Below, piece after piece: positions 42,101-53,399 of a stretch of DNA of 64,000 bases. Below the pieces are notes generated by a model. It did no database searches. It was not told where the DNA came from and saw only the letters and a list, made by a program, of their open reading frames with translations. The stretch covers positions 1,913,045 through 1,977,044 of the forward strand of contig OX465103.1 of NCBI GenBank assembly GCA_949987565.1, in the 5' to 3' direction. How positions within the stretch are numbered: position 1 is the first letter of the stretch; each line of letters begins with the position of its first letter. A program made the translations under genes and the position numbers. This stretch comes from Luidia sarsii. Its lineage: Eukaryota > Echinodermata > Asteroidea > Paxillosida > Luidiidae.

Positions 42101-45100
42101 TTGGTTTTTACCCAAAACCTCTTGAGTATGCTACAACAGATGTCTTAGGTTCAAATCCCAGTCCTTTCAAATTGCTTTGCTATATTTCATAAAATTGAAA
42201 ATTTGGCAAAGAAAACTTTTACTGAATCGGGATTTGAACCTGAGACCTCCGGTTTTGCGCAATGCATTTTGGAAAAAATTGCATTATTTCAAATAATACT
42301 GTGGTGTCAGTAAAATACATCCATGCAATTGTTTTCAAATTTTTGGAAAAATTGTAAACAAATCATTGAAGTCTGGAAGGGGGGGGCAACCACACTCCCG
42401 TGGAGGCCGTCTTTGGTGGAGTCATGGGGTGAAGACTCGGTCCATAACTCTTGTCAGGGAATTATTGTATTGTACATTCGTATATGCCAACAGTCTGTGC
42501 ACGTTTTTCAAGAGAACCGATTTCGGGAGTAAATATTGACAAATTTATTGACATGCCAGCCATATTCGTTGTTGAAGATTGCAGCAGTGGAATAAACGTA
42601 CACGTACATATGTATTTATTCCCTTGCGATCACTAGCAGAAGTTGCATTTGGACGTCAAAAATCACGCTGACGCGACCGAAATAATCCGAATCGTCAAAC
42701 CATGCAGTGCAGTGTCCATTTCGAAGCTTGTTTTCACGGAGACCATTTGGGCTCTTACATGTATGTTTTTTCAACGTGTTCCTGCCTGTTGCCATCGGAA
42801 AACTATCTTCAGAATCTGTATGCTTGTAATCGACTCACTGCGAGTAAATTGGATTCCGAAGGAAAAGCTTGTGGAAAGACGTCTCGGCCGACAACTTTTT
42901 CACGTTTTTTTCTACTGAGCACCAAGTGAGCACGTTAAGGAACTATTCCGATCATGTAAATGTATACAGCCTTCGTGGGGGAGAGAAAAAATGTCTGTAT
43001 TCATGCCATGACGTAAAGAACAGCGCCCTCAAGAATTACGGGCATAATTTCACTTAATTTTCAAAAGCTTCAAATAAGCCTAATGCAAATATATTATGTT
43101 TGATCTGGGATTATGGAGAATCAGCTTCATCATTGGTTGGAATCAAAGATCTTATAGCGCGCAAAGCGCGCAAGATAGCCTACTCTTGCGAGATCACACG
43201 CATCCGGTTGAAGTACACACTGGGCGCCATTTTAGTATTAAAGCAAAGTCGCACACATTCTCTCCATTTCGTGGTCACATCACATTGAAAGTTATCACAT
43301 TCTGTTCACACATCCAAAGTTGTATCTGTTTTATTGTTTGTGACTCTCTCGCTTCATTTCCAGAGCACCAAAAGCAAACGACAGATTCCGTTGCTTACTA
43401 AAATGGCATCCAGTGCGTACCTTTTGCTCAGAGTAGTCCATCTTGCGCTCTTTGCGTGCTATAAGATCTTTGGTTGGAATCCTGTATTCTCATGATGACG
43501 GGCAGAAAACAATCTCTGCAAAACTTTGAGCTACCGGCTCTTTCCAGAGCCATACCCCATCTCAAAAGATATGACTTACATGGTGTCATTGCGAACTTCC
43601 CACATTGTGCTTCCGCCGTGCAAACCTTCAAATCCCGTCCACAGTATTCCACGTTCTTTGTTTAAGCACATTGTCAAACGCCAACTCAGAAACCTCAGGG
43701 GAAACTGCCCTACTTTATATGGCTCGAAATATCCCCTGGACTGTGGACCAAGTCTAGTGATTTCGGTGTCGGTCTAGTGCCAAGTGTGATTGCACTTGAC
43801 CGGCTGTCTAGTGGTTTTTTTCTTGCTCCTTGAACAAAATGAAAAATTAAGATAATATTACTTTTTAAAATGTTGGTGCAAGTTTGGTAACCTCCATGTA
43901 GCCTGCAAATATTGCCACCTGTGACAATAGTTCATGTAATGTACATGTACATACATGAAACAAAATGTACTGTAAGAAAGTTATGCTGCAAAAGAAGTCT
44001 GCAAGATACAGTATAATGATTGATGATGATAAAGCAATAGATTCTTTGCATCGGCAGCCATCTTTGGGGCCTTCTAAGTTCTAGTGTTATTAAAATTCAG
44101 TGACAATGCAGGTACAAAGAGTGCACTCTTGCCTTTTTTTTCCAAGAGGAACAAAGACTAGGCCACAAAGATGGCTGCCGGTGCAACTGATCTATTGGAA
44201 AAGTGTGTACATGTTTATGCTAATAGTGTAAAGGATTAAAAGGGAATGAAACCCAGAGAAAAATGTTGGCTTATCTGATTGGGTGTTAAAAACAACCTAC
44301 AATTACCTATGTGCTACTCACCTACAAGTTTCATAAAGAGGGAAAAATCACGGAATTCGGTAGTCGAATTCGCGTTCCCGCAAACCGCCATCTTTTCGAA
44401 TGGCCCACCAGTCACTGCGGGGGGTATGACATCGCAACGGACAACTCCCGCATGGGCCCGGACGGATGTACCTCTATACTACATGTATATACTGCGTGCA
44501 GTTAAACACTCGCGAGCTGAGCGATGGTGTACTGCCAGGCTTTTTAATGTCAAAATGCCAGCAGGAAAAAGCTGTGGAAATCTTTCCATGCAGTTCCCAA
44601 CAAGGACAAGAGACCTGTTTGACATCTGCCGATTGTGGTTTAGCAGTTGTGGTCAAATGGTGGGTGTGTCCTTGAGGGTGGCCCATGCAGGGAGATGGCA
44701 CTTCCTTCAATCAGAGCGTGAGCGGTGCATTGTGGTATTAAAAAAAAAACTGGTGCGATTCATAGGAGCATTCCCACACACACCGCGTTGCAAATAAATG
44801 CGATTATTTGAAAAAGTCTCACTCTTAGTGAAGTCCAAATCGCGATTCAAATCCCACTAATAGGCCACAAAAAAAGGGGGAGGTTAAATCGCGATTGAAA
44901 TCGCGATCCAAATAACCGTGTTTAATGTCTATTTGGTGCAGTGGAAATGACCCTAACATGTAATTTGACAAAAGAAACAAACAATAGATAGTTTATTTGC
45001 CTTTATGAGTCACAGGGGACGACGTTCACCAAACCTGCAAGAAACACAAACACAGCATAATCCGTTTAGATATGCACGCATACGGATACTTTGAAACTCA

Positions 45101-48100
45101 CTCACCCCCTCTGTCAATTTCTCTTGACTCCTTCCACTCCCTGTCATCTCCTTGATCTTTCAATGCGAGGCAGCCAGCTAATTTCAAAGACCGCTTCTGC
45201 TGAGTATCCAATGTGGACCAGGGTGATCTCAGCGCATTCTAAAAACCTGGAGATATCGCTAATGAGAGTAGCCCTTTTGAAAAAAAAAAATTAATGGCCT
45301 TGGCCCAACAAGAATTGAGTGTGTGTGTGTTTGTAAACTGACCCTGTGCCTTCTGTCAGTCCCAAGGTCTCTTGCTGAAGGTTTTCAATGGTACTCTCAG
45401 TCTCAATTACCCAAAAAGATAAAGAATAAAAAAAAGGAAAAAAGAAAAAAAGAACAGAGGTTATGGATAGAAGCTGAAAGGCCTGTCTTGTCCAAACACT
45501 CCATTTATACCCAACGGTGAACTACTTCTCTTAATTTGGAGATCAGTGGCTGATTGGGTCTGTGCAGAGAATAGCTTTTTGGCTCTCTGGTCTGAATGAA
45601 TTTTGATAATTGAATTTGTCTGGACCAACAGATTTAACCAATGTATTGTCAAAGCAGTCCTGTAGAAAATCTGCTTGTTTAAATTTTGTAACAATGCACG
45701 TGTATTGCCCACGTGGAGAATACTTTTAGAAGCAAAGCCAACATTTTCGTGTGAATTTGTAAGAAAAGTTGACAGCCTTAATTGTAAAGTATGTGCACAT
45801 AATGTCTTGCAGATGAAAGGAGTGACCTACATGTAGGACTAGGAGCATTGATAAGATACAATGAATGTACACAACTATTTCTTGTATAAGCTGATAAGTT
45901 GCAGTACCTGGCTTTCATAAAAACAACTGAAAAAAAAAATCCCCCTCTTCTCACTTATCCCTACCCTACTCCTTGCCCTTCTCTTTGATATTTCCCCCTC
46001 TTCTCACTAATCCCTACCCTACTCCTTGCCCTTCTCTTTGATATTTCCCCCTCTTCTCACTAATCCCTACCCTACTCCTTGCCCTTCTCTTTGATATTTC
46101 CCCCTCTTCTCACTAATCCCTAGTTTCCCTACCCTACTCCTTGCCCTTCTCTTTGATATTTCCCCCTCTTCTCACTAATCCCTACCCTACTCCTTGCCCT
46201 TCTCTTTGATCTTTCCCCCTCTTCTCACTAATCCCTACCCTACTCCTTGCCCTTCCCTTTGATCTCTCCCTACCAGCTTCACTCTTTGTCCTTTGTTTCT
46301 CATCCGTGTCCTATTCACTCTCTCCCCCCTTCCTTCGTGTACATGTATCTGTTTTGTCCTTGTCACTCTGCCTTTGAGAAAGGTCCTGCTAGGATCGAAA
46401 CGTCAGGCCCACTAAATTTTAAGAAAAAAAAAACATGTTTGACTGGCACTGATTTGGGGACTTGAAGTCGAGACCTGGATCCCAATTTCATAGGCCGGCC
46501 ACTTTATCATAGGAATCTGCTGAGCAGCCTGAGCATGAAATTTCACCGTCGTGTAAATAGTATTACATACCACATTGCGATGTGATATCAACTTTTCTTG
46601 GCTTGTATTCCACTGTTCTTTGCTTAACAGCATGAAACAATGGAGAACTTTGTGTTGGCAAGGTGATCCTTTGAATCATGACTTTTTGTGCTTTAAAATT
46701 TAAGCAGCTGGGTTTGGTCCCTGGTTTAACATGTCAGTGCTCTTTAGTGAGACTTTATTCACTCTAATACATGTAGGAGTAATGACTAATGACAGATCGT
46801 GTAGTTGTAGACTCTGTCTACAGAAGTAGGAAGAATGCTCAGTCTCGCAAGATGTACAACCCAATGAGTGTTGAAAAGGGGAAATCTGCTCAAAAGTTTC
46901 TCTGTTATTGAAACAAGATCTTGATTTGTTTACCCTGAATCAGCTATTATTAGCAATTTGATAGTATAAAATTATTCCTCCTTTTTTTCTGTCATGGGTC
47001 CCTGACTCCTTGTGCAAAGTTTGTCAGCTTCTTCTCTTGTGTCTCCAAGAAAAGTACCGTAGTTTAAACTGGCAATAGCATGTTGCTACTTGACTGGAAT
47101 CCCACAAGGTGACAAAATCACAACGGATTTGGGAGAGTGACACCCGGTAATTCCCGAGTGCAGCCCAAATTGGATTTCTCTGCCCACTTAAAGGTGAATG
47201 CAACTGTCTTCACGCAGTGTGCCAGTCACAAGAGGGCGCCAGTCAATTTGCCGTGTCCATTACCGAGTGAGTCCCCCGAGGCCACGGGGACGATCAAGTT
47301 AGCGTTTGAAATCCCCCGGATCTTTGTTGCCCGTCTACACCTCCGAGAAAATATTGACGGTGGTAATGCCCTTTGCGAGCCCCCCCGTATTGTCCGGCGT
47401 CCTCAGCCCCGTCAGACCTTGCACGGTTGGAAGGATGTTCATGTGCTCTTTGTGCTTGCCACAATCGTCAAAAAAGGGGAAAGCTAATTGAGTTTGCAAT
47501 TTGGACCTGTAATTAATGTTTGTTATGCCCCAAAGTGTACACGCAGCTCTTACTGGGCTGCCAATTTATGTCTTTGGGGGGATGAGGGAGCCTGGAGGGG
47601 ATGAGGTAGTGGGATTCAAGGCGGACGAGTCTCCGTTGCCATTTGCCAGACAATATGCCCGCCCCGATGAAGGTCAGAGTGGCACAAATACGTTAGGGCT
47701 TATTCCCAAGTGCCTTTTGTTTGTCTGATTTGATTGAGCGCTGCCATGCCATTTACACTGGCCAGAATTACGCCAATGCATCTCGTCACCCCCCCCCACA
47801 CACACACACGCACCAGACCCAGGGAATTGAGGAAAAGGGAAAAACTTCTCCCTGTCTGTCCATCCTTCCACGGTGGGGGTCTCACTGGCAGACCACACGC
47901 TAAGTAGCTAAATAGGCAGCTAATGAGATCTTTCTTACAGGCCGGTTAATTCCCGCAAGGACTGGAGATGTTCTTTACCCGGGGAAACAATTTTTTGAGC
48001 AGAAAGGATGGGAGAGGAACACAATGCTTTAGTTGTCACGGTAGATTATGCTGTGCTATCCCCAGCTCCCCAGGGGGTGCTGTGCGATAGGCCCCTACCC

Positions 48101-51100
48101 AGAGAGACGAGAGCCTCCTAAAAAAAAAACGAAAACAAAAAGAAAAACACTGAAGTTCACTCCCATACTCACTGAGACCCCGACAATATTGACACTGAAA
48201 ATGGATTATTTTTTTTCCTCTTCTGTACTCCTCTGTATCATTACAGCCAGATTTGAGCTTGTAGCTTTTGTCATTTACCACAAAGCCGTAATATGATTGT
48301 GACGGTACGTGCTCCGTCCGATTGGAGGGTGGTTCTGGTGTGAAAAATCAGCCTCTCATGTGAATCTCTTTTCTTTTCTTTTTTTCCCCCAATCAGTCAA
48401 CCCAAAAGGAAGGCTGTATCCACTTTCTTTCTTTTCCCCCACCCCCCCCTCCATCCCCTTTACATTATTGGCTTCACTCCCTGAGATTCCTTGACTTTCC
48501 ATTGTGCAACTCAGGGTGAGGAGACTTCTTTTTTTTGGCCTTGCCTGGCTTTGGTTCTATATAGTTAGCATAATGGTTCAGGAGGAGAGCGGACCCTTCA
48601 AACGATGGCAATACACATGTAATTCCAGTAGCAGGATTGTCTGGATGTGCCTTTCATCTTTAAGAATCCTGTTCCAACTTCCTTCTTGTGCAGAGATGGT
48701 TGTGATGCCATGCCTTCCATTCATTTAAAGGATTTTTTTCTGAACCAAAAAGTTGTTTGGGAAAGTAAGAGACAAGAATCTTATGAGAATTTTAGTGGAA
48801 TCAATGGAGTGAGAATAAGTTGCTGTAAATTTGTGCCAAGTAATATACATGATGTACATGTACAAAAATATTGCAAACTGCTCATTGACTGAAAAGAGCC
48901 AATCGAGAATCTCAAAAAAATGTAGAGGGTCTGACGTTTTAGTCCTAGGAAGACCTTTCTCAGGCTTATTTCTGTATTTTTTCAGTATCAGCTTTGCAGA
49001 AGACTAGCTAAGCAGGGCACTGTATTCGTAAGTCAGGGAAGATTTGAAGAGTGGTGAGAATTGGCAAATGGCGGGTATAAGATGGTGGAGGATTTTTGCA
49101 AAATTGGAAAAAGATGACTGGAAGTGGAAGAGAAACAATGATTTGAGAAATGATTTAGAGACAATTGTTGTTGTTTTTGTAGGAATTAACCCTAACCCCC
49201 CTAGGCTCTTTCACTAGGAAGCATACCTAACCCAACAAATCCCAACATTTGAGCAGAAATTAGGAACCCATTGGTACCTAACCTCACAGAATCCAACAGT
49301 CTGCACGTGTTGGATTTTGTTAGGTTGGGTACAGATGTGTATTATGCATTGTTGCATGACTACAGGGGGTTTGTCCCCAACCCAACAAAATGCCACAATG
49401 TGTATGCTATGGCATGTTCTGGTCAGGTGTTGGAGTGTGTAGCAGTGCACTACACTGCTTCCGTGGGTGAGTTTACTTTACCCAGGAGCTCTTGGTAATT
49501 TTCTGGTCAGGTGTTGGAGTGTGTGGGAGTGTACTGACACTGCTTTCGTGGGTGAGTTTATCCACAAGCTCTTGGTCTTTTTATGGTGAGGCGTTGGAGT
49601 GTGTGGCAGTGTACTGACCATTGGTACCTAACCCAACAAACTCCAACCGTGTCTCCCTGGGCCATTGGTACCTAATCCAACAAACTCCAACCGTGTCTCC
49701 CTGGGCCATTGGTACCTAACCCAACAAACTCCAACCGTGTCTCCCTGGGCCATTGGTACCTAATCCAACAAACTCCAACAAAATTTAGCAGCAGTATGCT
49801 ATCCTTGGGGTACCTAATCCATCAATTCCAACAAAACCTGGTGTTGGATTTTGTGAGGTTGGGGAACGTTACCGGTATATTTCAAATGGAGAATAGGCCT
49901 CTGTGAGTGGTGACTTTTAAATAATTATCAAGTTCTCACAAAGCGCTTTAAAATGATAATACAACATTGGTCGAGGTCAAAGAATAGCGTCCATACGTTG
50001 TCTGATCCAACATATGCATGAAATAGCACACCTGTGAAAATTTCAGCTCAATCCGCCTACCGAGTCTCGAGAAGATAGTGAAAGCCGCTTACATTTGTTT
50101 CGCGAAAATGCAGCATTCAACGTATTGTTCTGAAAAATCTTTTAGATCTAGGGTGAGATGTAAACAATTTCTTTTACTCTTTACTCTTTTCTCCCAAAAT
50201 ACCTAATTTTAGGCAGAAATATTTCAGTGCGAGGTTTCTACCATAACCATCGTAAAATTTCAAGTTTCTTGTAAATCTGTGAACATTTGTGTTTTTCGAT
50301 CTTACCAATGCTGTGTAGGGGCTTTAAAAGCAGCAGATGCAAAAAAAGATAATACTTGCACATGCCTACTGTAGTCTATCGGAAACATCTGAGAAATGAT
50401 TTTGTAAGCTGAATCAACTGAGTGTAGCATTTCATCTCATAGCGTCATCCATCCCTTTGAAGGCATTGTCCCCCAGCAAATCTCACCAGAGGCACCAAGG
50501 AATCCAGTTCACATGTGAAAGAGAAAACCGCCTTGCTTTGTGCTCAGGCACAGGAGCCTGTCGCTTTTGTCTGTGCCTCTGTATTTTGGTTAGCTGCGTA
50601 TTTCCTACGTAGGTGTATTGTGATCAGGGCCTGTGGGCATGTGCACCATGTACATGACAATGGGAATGAGCCTTAGCTGACTGTGAGGCATGCATAGACA
50701 GTGCTTGGTCAACTGAGAGGCAATTGGTTATGTTAGACAGTGTTAACCTCACAGTGGTGTGGTCTGATGTATACTTGTATTGTGATGGGGATCTGTTTGA
50801 TTCTTATGGACTCTTTAAAATTCTGATGGGCTCTGATGGATTCTAAAGGTGATCTGTGTGATAATTATGGACTGTCAAAATCTGATGGGACTTGATGGAT
50901 TCTAAAGGGGATGATTCTTATGGACTCTTTAAAATTCTGATGGGCTCTGATGGATTCTAAAGGTGATATGTGTGATTATTATGGACTGTCAAAATCTGAT
51001 GGGCCTTGATGGATTCTAAAGGGGATCTGTTTGATTCTTATGGACTCTTTAAAATTCCGATTGGCTCTGATGGATTCTAAAGGGGATCTGTGTGATTATT

Positions 51101-53071
51101 ATGGACTCTTTAAAATTCCGATGGGCTCTGATGGATTGTAAAGGGGATCTGTGTGATTATTATGGACTGTCAAAATCTGATGGGACTTGATGGATTTTAA
51201 AGGGGATGATTCTTATGGCATCTTTAAAATTCTGATGGGCTCTGATGGATTCTAAAGGGGATCTGTTTGATTATTATGGACTGTCAAAATCTGATGGGCC
51301 TTGATGGATTCTAAAGGGGATGATTCTTATGGACTCTTTAAAATTCTAATGGGCTTTGATGGATTCTAAAGGGGATCTGTGTGATTATTATGGACTGTCA
51401 AAATCTGATGGGACTTGATGGATTCTAAAGGGGATGATTCTTATGGGTTTTTTAAAATTCTGATGGGCTCTGATGGATTCTAAAGGTGATCTGTGTGATT
51501 ATTATGGACTGTCAAAATCTGATGGGCCTTGATGGATTTTAAAGGGGATCTGTTTGATTCTTATGGACTCTTTAAAATTCTGATGGGCTCTGATGGATTC
51601 TAAAGGGGATCTGTGTGATTATTATGGACTGTCAAAATCTGATGGGACTTGATGGATTCTAAAGGGGATGATTCTTATGGACTCTTTAAAATTCTGATGG
51701 GCTCTGATGGATTGTAAAGGGGATCTGTGTGATTATTATGGACTGTCAAAATCTGATGGGACTTGATGGATTCTAAAGGGGATGATTCTTATGGACTCTT
51801 TAAAATTCTGATGGGCTCTGATGGATTCTAAAGGTGATCTGTGATTATTATGGACTGTCAAAATCTGATGGGACTTGATGGATTCTAAAGGGGATGATTC
51901 TTATGGACTCTTTAAAATTCTGATGGGCTCTGATTGATTCTAAAGGTGATATGTGTGATTATTATGGACTCTTTAAAATTCTGTTGGCTCTGATGGATTC
52001 TAAAGGGGATCTATTTGATTCTTATGAACTCTTTAAAATTCTGATGGGCTCTGATGTATTCTAAAGGGGATCTGTTTGATTCTTATGGACTCTTTAAAAT
52101 TCTGATGGCTCTGATGAATTCTGAAGGGGATCTGTTGGATTCTGAGGGGTTCTATCAGACTGTCCCTAGTGTCAGATTCTTTTGAATATTGTTGGATTCT
52201 GTGTTGGCTCTGCCGGTCTTTATCATGTCCCTATCAATACCAGGTTTTGGAAAGGGTCCTCAAACCATCTGACCATTTTCCCCAACAAGGAGCATAGTGT
52301 TACCTTATGTTTCCATATATCTATCTGCAGGGAGCTGTCACGATTCATTGCCGCTGGTCGCTTGCACTGCAAGATTGATAAGGTGGGAGGCATTGTTGAA
52401 ACCAATCGACCAGATAGCAAGAACTACCAGTACCAGGTAAGAAATCATCACACTGCCAAGGTTTGCCTAAAACATGATGCTGCATGTACATGTACAATAG
52501 GGCTGTTCACAGTAAACTTCACACTGACTATTTGGAACACGATTATTTGGATCACAATTTAGACTCTTTTTCTAAATCTGGATTATTTCTTGTCAATTAT
52601 GAACATTCTGTAGGAAAATAATTTGTATACACTATATGGGTAATTTCTGCATGTAATATTATTATAACAACACAATGAACCACTTTGTAAATAGAACAGT
52701 ATGTTATACAGTATACTAGAATTTTATACAGTAACCCAGAATGTTTCATTTAGTTGTCACAATATTACATGCAGGAAAGCTGAATGGTTTCATATGTAAG
52801 TCAGGACACCAAAATGTCCCAAGTTAGACCCCTGAATTATGGAATGACCTATACATGTATATACATGTATATATTAAATCCCACATTATCCCACAATCCA
52901 ACATTTAATCCCAGTCAGTTTGAATTTTTCATTGCTTGGTGTGAATTGTGCGGCAGTGTCAATTGACAGTTTTTAATTTTTTTTTATTTTTTTTTACCAC
53001 AGGCTACCATCAAACAGGGTGACATTCTTCTGAACAGGATCCAAAAACTCAGCAGAGTCATCAACATTTAG
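36101..53071 (+). CDS. PSMD6: 26S proteasome non-ATPase regulatory subunit 6 (Rpn7)
   Basis: Eight exons: 36101-36245, 37992-38197, 38909-39054, 39263-39482, 40710-40818, 41578-41746, 52331-52436 and 53003-53071 (stop TAG). All phases agree and the product is 389 residues, the same length as the human protein as I recall it. Landmarks: [20 protein letters not shown] at the start, [88 protein letters not shown], then [20 protein letters not shown] and the C-terminal PCI part ending [20 protein letters not shown] and [11 protein letters not shown]. The N-terminal part is TPR-like. Rpn7 is a structural subunit of the 19S lid. Intron 6 is unusually long (10.6 kb) and full of repeats. Confidence 0.97.
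36559..37265. repeat. Dispersed motif pair split by a transposon
   Basis: A minus-oriented motif copy (36600-36668) and a plus-oriented copy (37210-37263) surround a 519-bp element. The outer pair alone would form the same hairpin seen at 1500-1635. Confidence 0.75.
36691..37209. mobile_element. Transposon with TAGTCCGAGTAACTTGGACC ends, 9-bp TSD
   Basis: 519 bp, inverted ends TAGTCCGAGTAACTTGGACC and GGTCCAAGTTACTCGGACTA. CCTTTGAGA is duplicated on both sides (36682-36690, 37210-37218), so it inserted into the TTTGAGA core of the dispersed motif. A 9-bp duplication again suggests a MULE-type origin. Lies in PSMD6 intron 1. Confidence 0.85.
37640..37740. repeat. Inverted degenerate motif pair
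   Basis: GAGGGCCTGATATTTCGTTC faces CAAAACGTCAGGCCCTTTAA across a short loop in PSMD6 intron 1. Confidence 0.6.
37838..37965 (+). ncRNA. Hammerhead-ribozyme-like structured repeat
   Basis: CTGATGA (37843-37849) is followed by a stem, GGCCAG (37851-37856) with CTGGTC (37863-37868), then GAAAC (37869-37873) and GTT. CTC just before the core can pair with GAG just after GTT, giving a short stem I, and ACGT is a self-complementary stem III. Hairpins GGTTC/GAACC and CTCTTCCTTTAAGAG follow, then the family end ACATGGTGTTCACCGCAAAC. The layout matches a minimal hammerhead, except that one extra C follows the core. It ends 26 bp before PSMD6 exon 2. Activity is unproven. Confidence 0.4.
39640..39745. 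repeat. Inverted motif pair
   Basis: GAGGGCCTGATGTTTCGATC and GGATCAAAACCTCAGGCCCTC surround TTTCTCAAAGGCAAAGAGAAA, forming a hairpin of about 90 bp in PSMD6 intron 4. Confidence 0.8.
39961..40335 (-). mobile_element. Non-autonomous DNA transposon, CAGGCATGCAAC termini, copy 3
   Basis: 375 bp, opposite orientation to the other two, with TATAGC on both sides (39955-39960, 40336-40341). Lies in PSMD6 intron 4. Confidence 0.9.
43137..43480. repeat. Inverted repeat, ATAAGATCTTTG ends
   Basis: CAAAGATCTTATAGCGCGCA at 43143 pairs with TGCGTGCTATAAGATCTTTG near 43454. This looks like the two ends of a roughly 340-bp element or foldback; no duplication was confirmed. Confidence 0.5.
45948..46262. 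repeat. 53-bp pyrimidine-rich array, about 6 copies
   Basis: The unit contains CCCTACCCTACTCCTTGCCC and TTCTCTTTGATATTTCCCCC; one copy has a 6-bp insertion. Confidence 0.9.
46370..46425 (+). repeat. GATCGAAACGTCAGG motif, intact copy
   Basis: GCCT (46370-46373), TTGAGAA (46374-46380), GGTCC/GGATC stem (46382-46386 and 46392-46396), GAAAC (46397-46401), GTC (46402-46404), AGGC (46405-46408). The first and last blocks pair. This is the clearest copy for the hammerhead comparison. Confidence 0.75.
46481..46725 (-). mobile_element. MITE of the AATTTCATAGAGCC family, inverted
   Basis: Starts CCCAATTTCATAGGCCGGCC and runs to TTAAGCAGCTGGGTTTGGTCC. Its interior matches the reverse of 30916-31160 (TCCACTGTTCTTTGCTTAAC, ACATTGCGATGTGAT). 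Confidence 0.65.
49616..49795. repeat. 44-bp tandem array, about 4 copies
   Basis: The unit contains CCATTGGTACCTAACCCAAC and AAACTCCAACCGTGTCTCCC. Related ACCTAACCCAACAAA phrases start at about 49220. Confidence 0.85.
49952..50323 (+). mobile_element. TTAA-target MITE, copy
   Basis: TTAA on both sides (49948-49951, 50324-50327). The left terminus is diverged (AATGATAATACAACATTGG); the right is GTGTAGGGGCT. Interior as at 34369. Confidence 0.8.
50790..52160. repeat. Composite array (GATGGATTCTAAAGGGGATC)
   Basis: Two related half-units alternate, one with GACTCTTTAAAATTCTGATG and one with GGACTGTCAAAATCTGATGG. Both end GATGGATTCTAAAGGGGAT. About 1.35 kb, ending roughly 170 bp before PSMD6 exon 7. 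Confidence 0.9.
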
Positions 53072-53347
53072 GGGAGGAACACAGAGGGCCGGCACGATCC
53101 GTGCGACGACTTCTTATCTCAATGCACATTTGAGGGGGAAATACCAATCCAAAGTCTTTGTATTATAAAGAGTGGGGAGTTCAGGCCGACCATAGCTTGC
53201 TATCATACCTGGCAAGCTGCAGTGACTGAGTAATATACAAACAAAACCATTGCAAAATTGCTGACTGACTCAAAATGACTAAAATTTAGGGATTTTTTTT
53301 TTAGGCTACAGCTCCAGCTTCCTCTCTGTTATAAAACCAAGAGTTGA

Positions 53348-53353
53348 AATAAA
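53348..53353 (+). terminator. PSMD6 polyadenylation signal
   Basis: AATAAA 277 bases after the PSMD6 stop codon, in a suitable position for 3' end formation. Confidence 0.65.
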
Positions 53354-53399
53354 ACTTGACTGGGAAAAAGACTGGGAGTCCGTTTCTTTTTTCGGAACG

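Larger units (their letters stand above)
41747..52330 (+). other. PSMD6 intron 6, repeat-rich, no nested gene seen
   Basis: The 10.6-kb intron holds an inverted-repeat pair at 43137-43480, a structured repeat at about 43490-43640, a 53-bp array, two MITEs, a 44-bp array and a 1.3-kb composite array. The longest ORF (44279-44797, 172 residues) has no recognisable features and ordinary intronic composition. The stretches 41880-43130, 43780-45930 and 46726-49600 show only dispersed-motif fragments (41890, 48905), B-box-like tRNA remnants (42150) and simple sequence. Confidence 0.6.

Noticed and set aside
44279..44797. 172-residue ORF in PSMD6 intron 6
   Set aside because: No recognisable domain or splice support, and its composition is ordinary for the intron.
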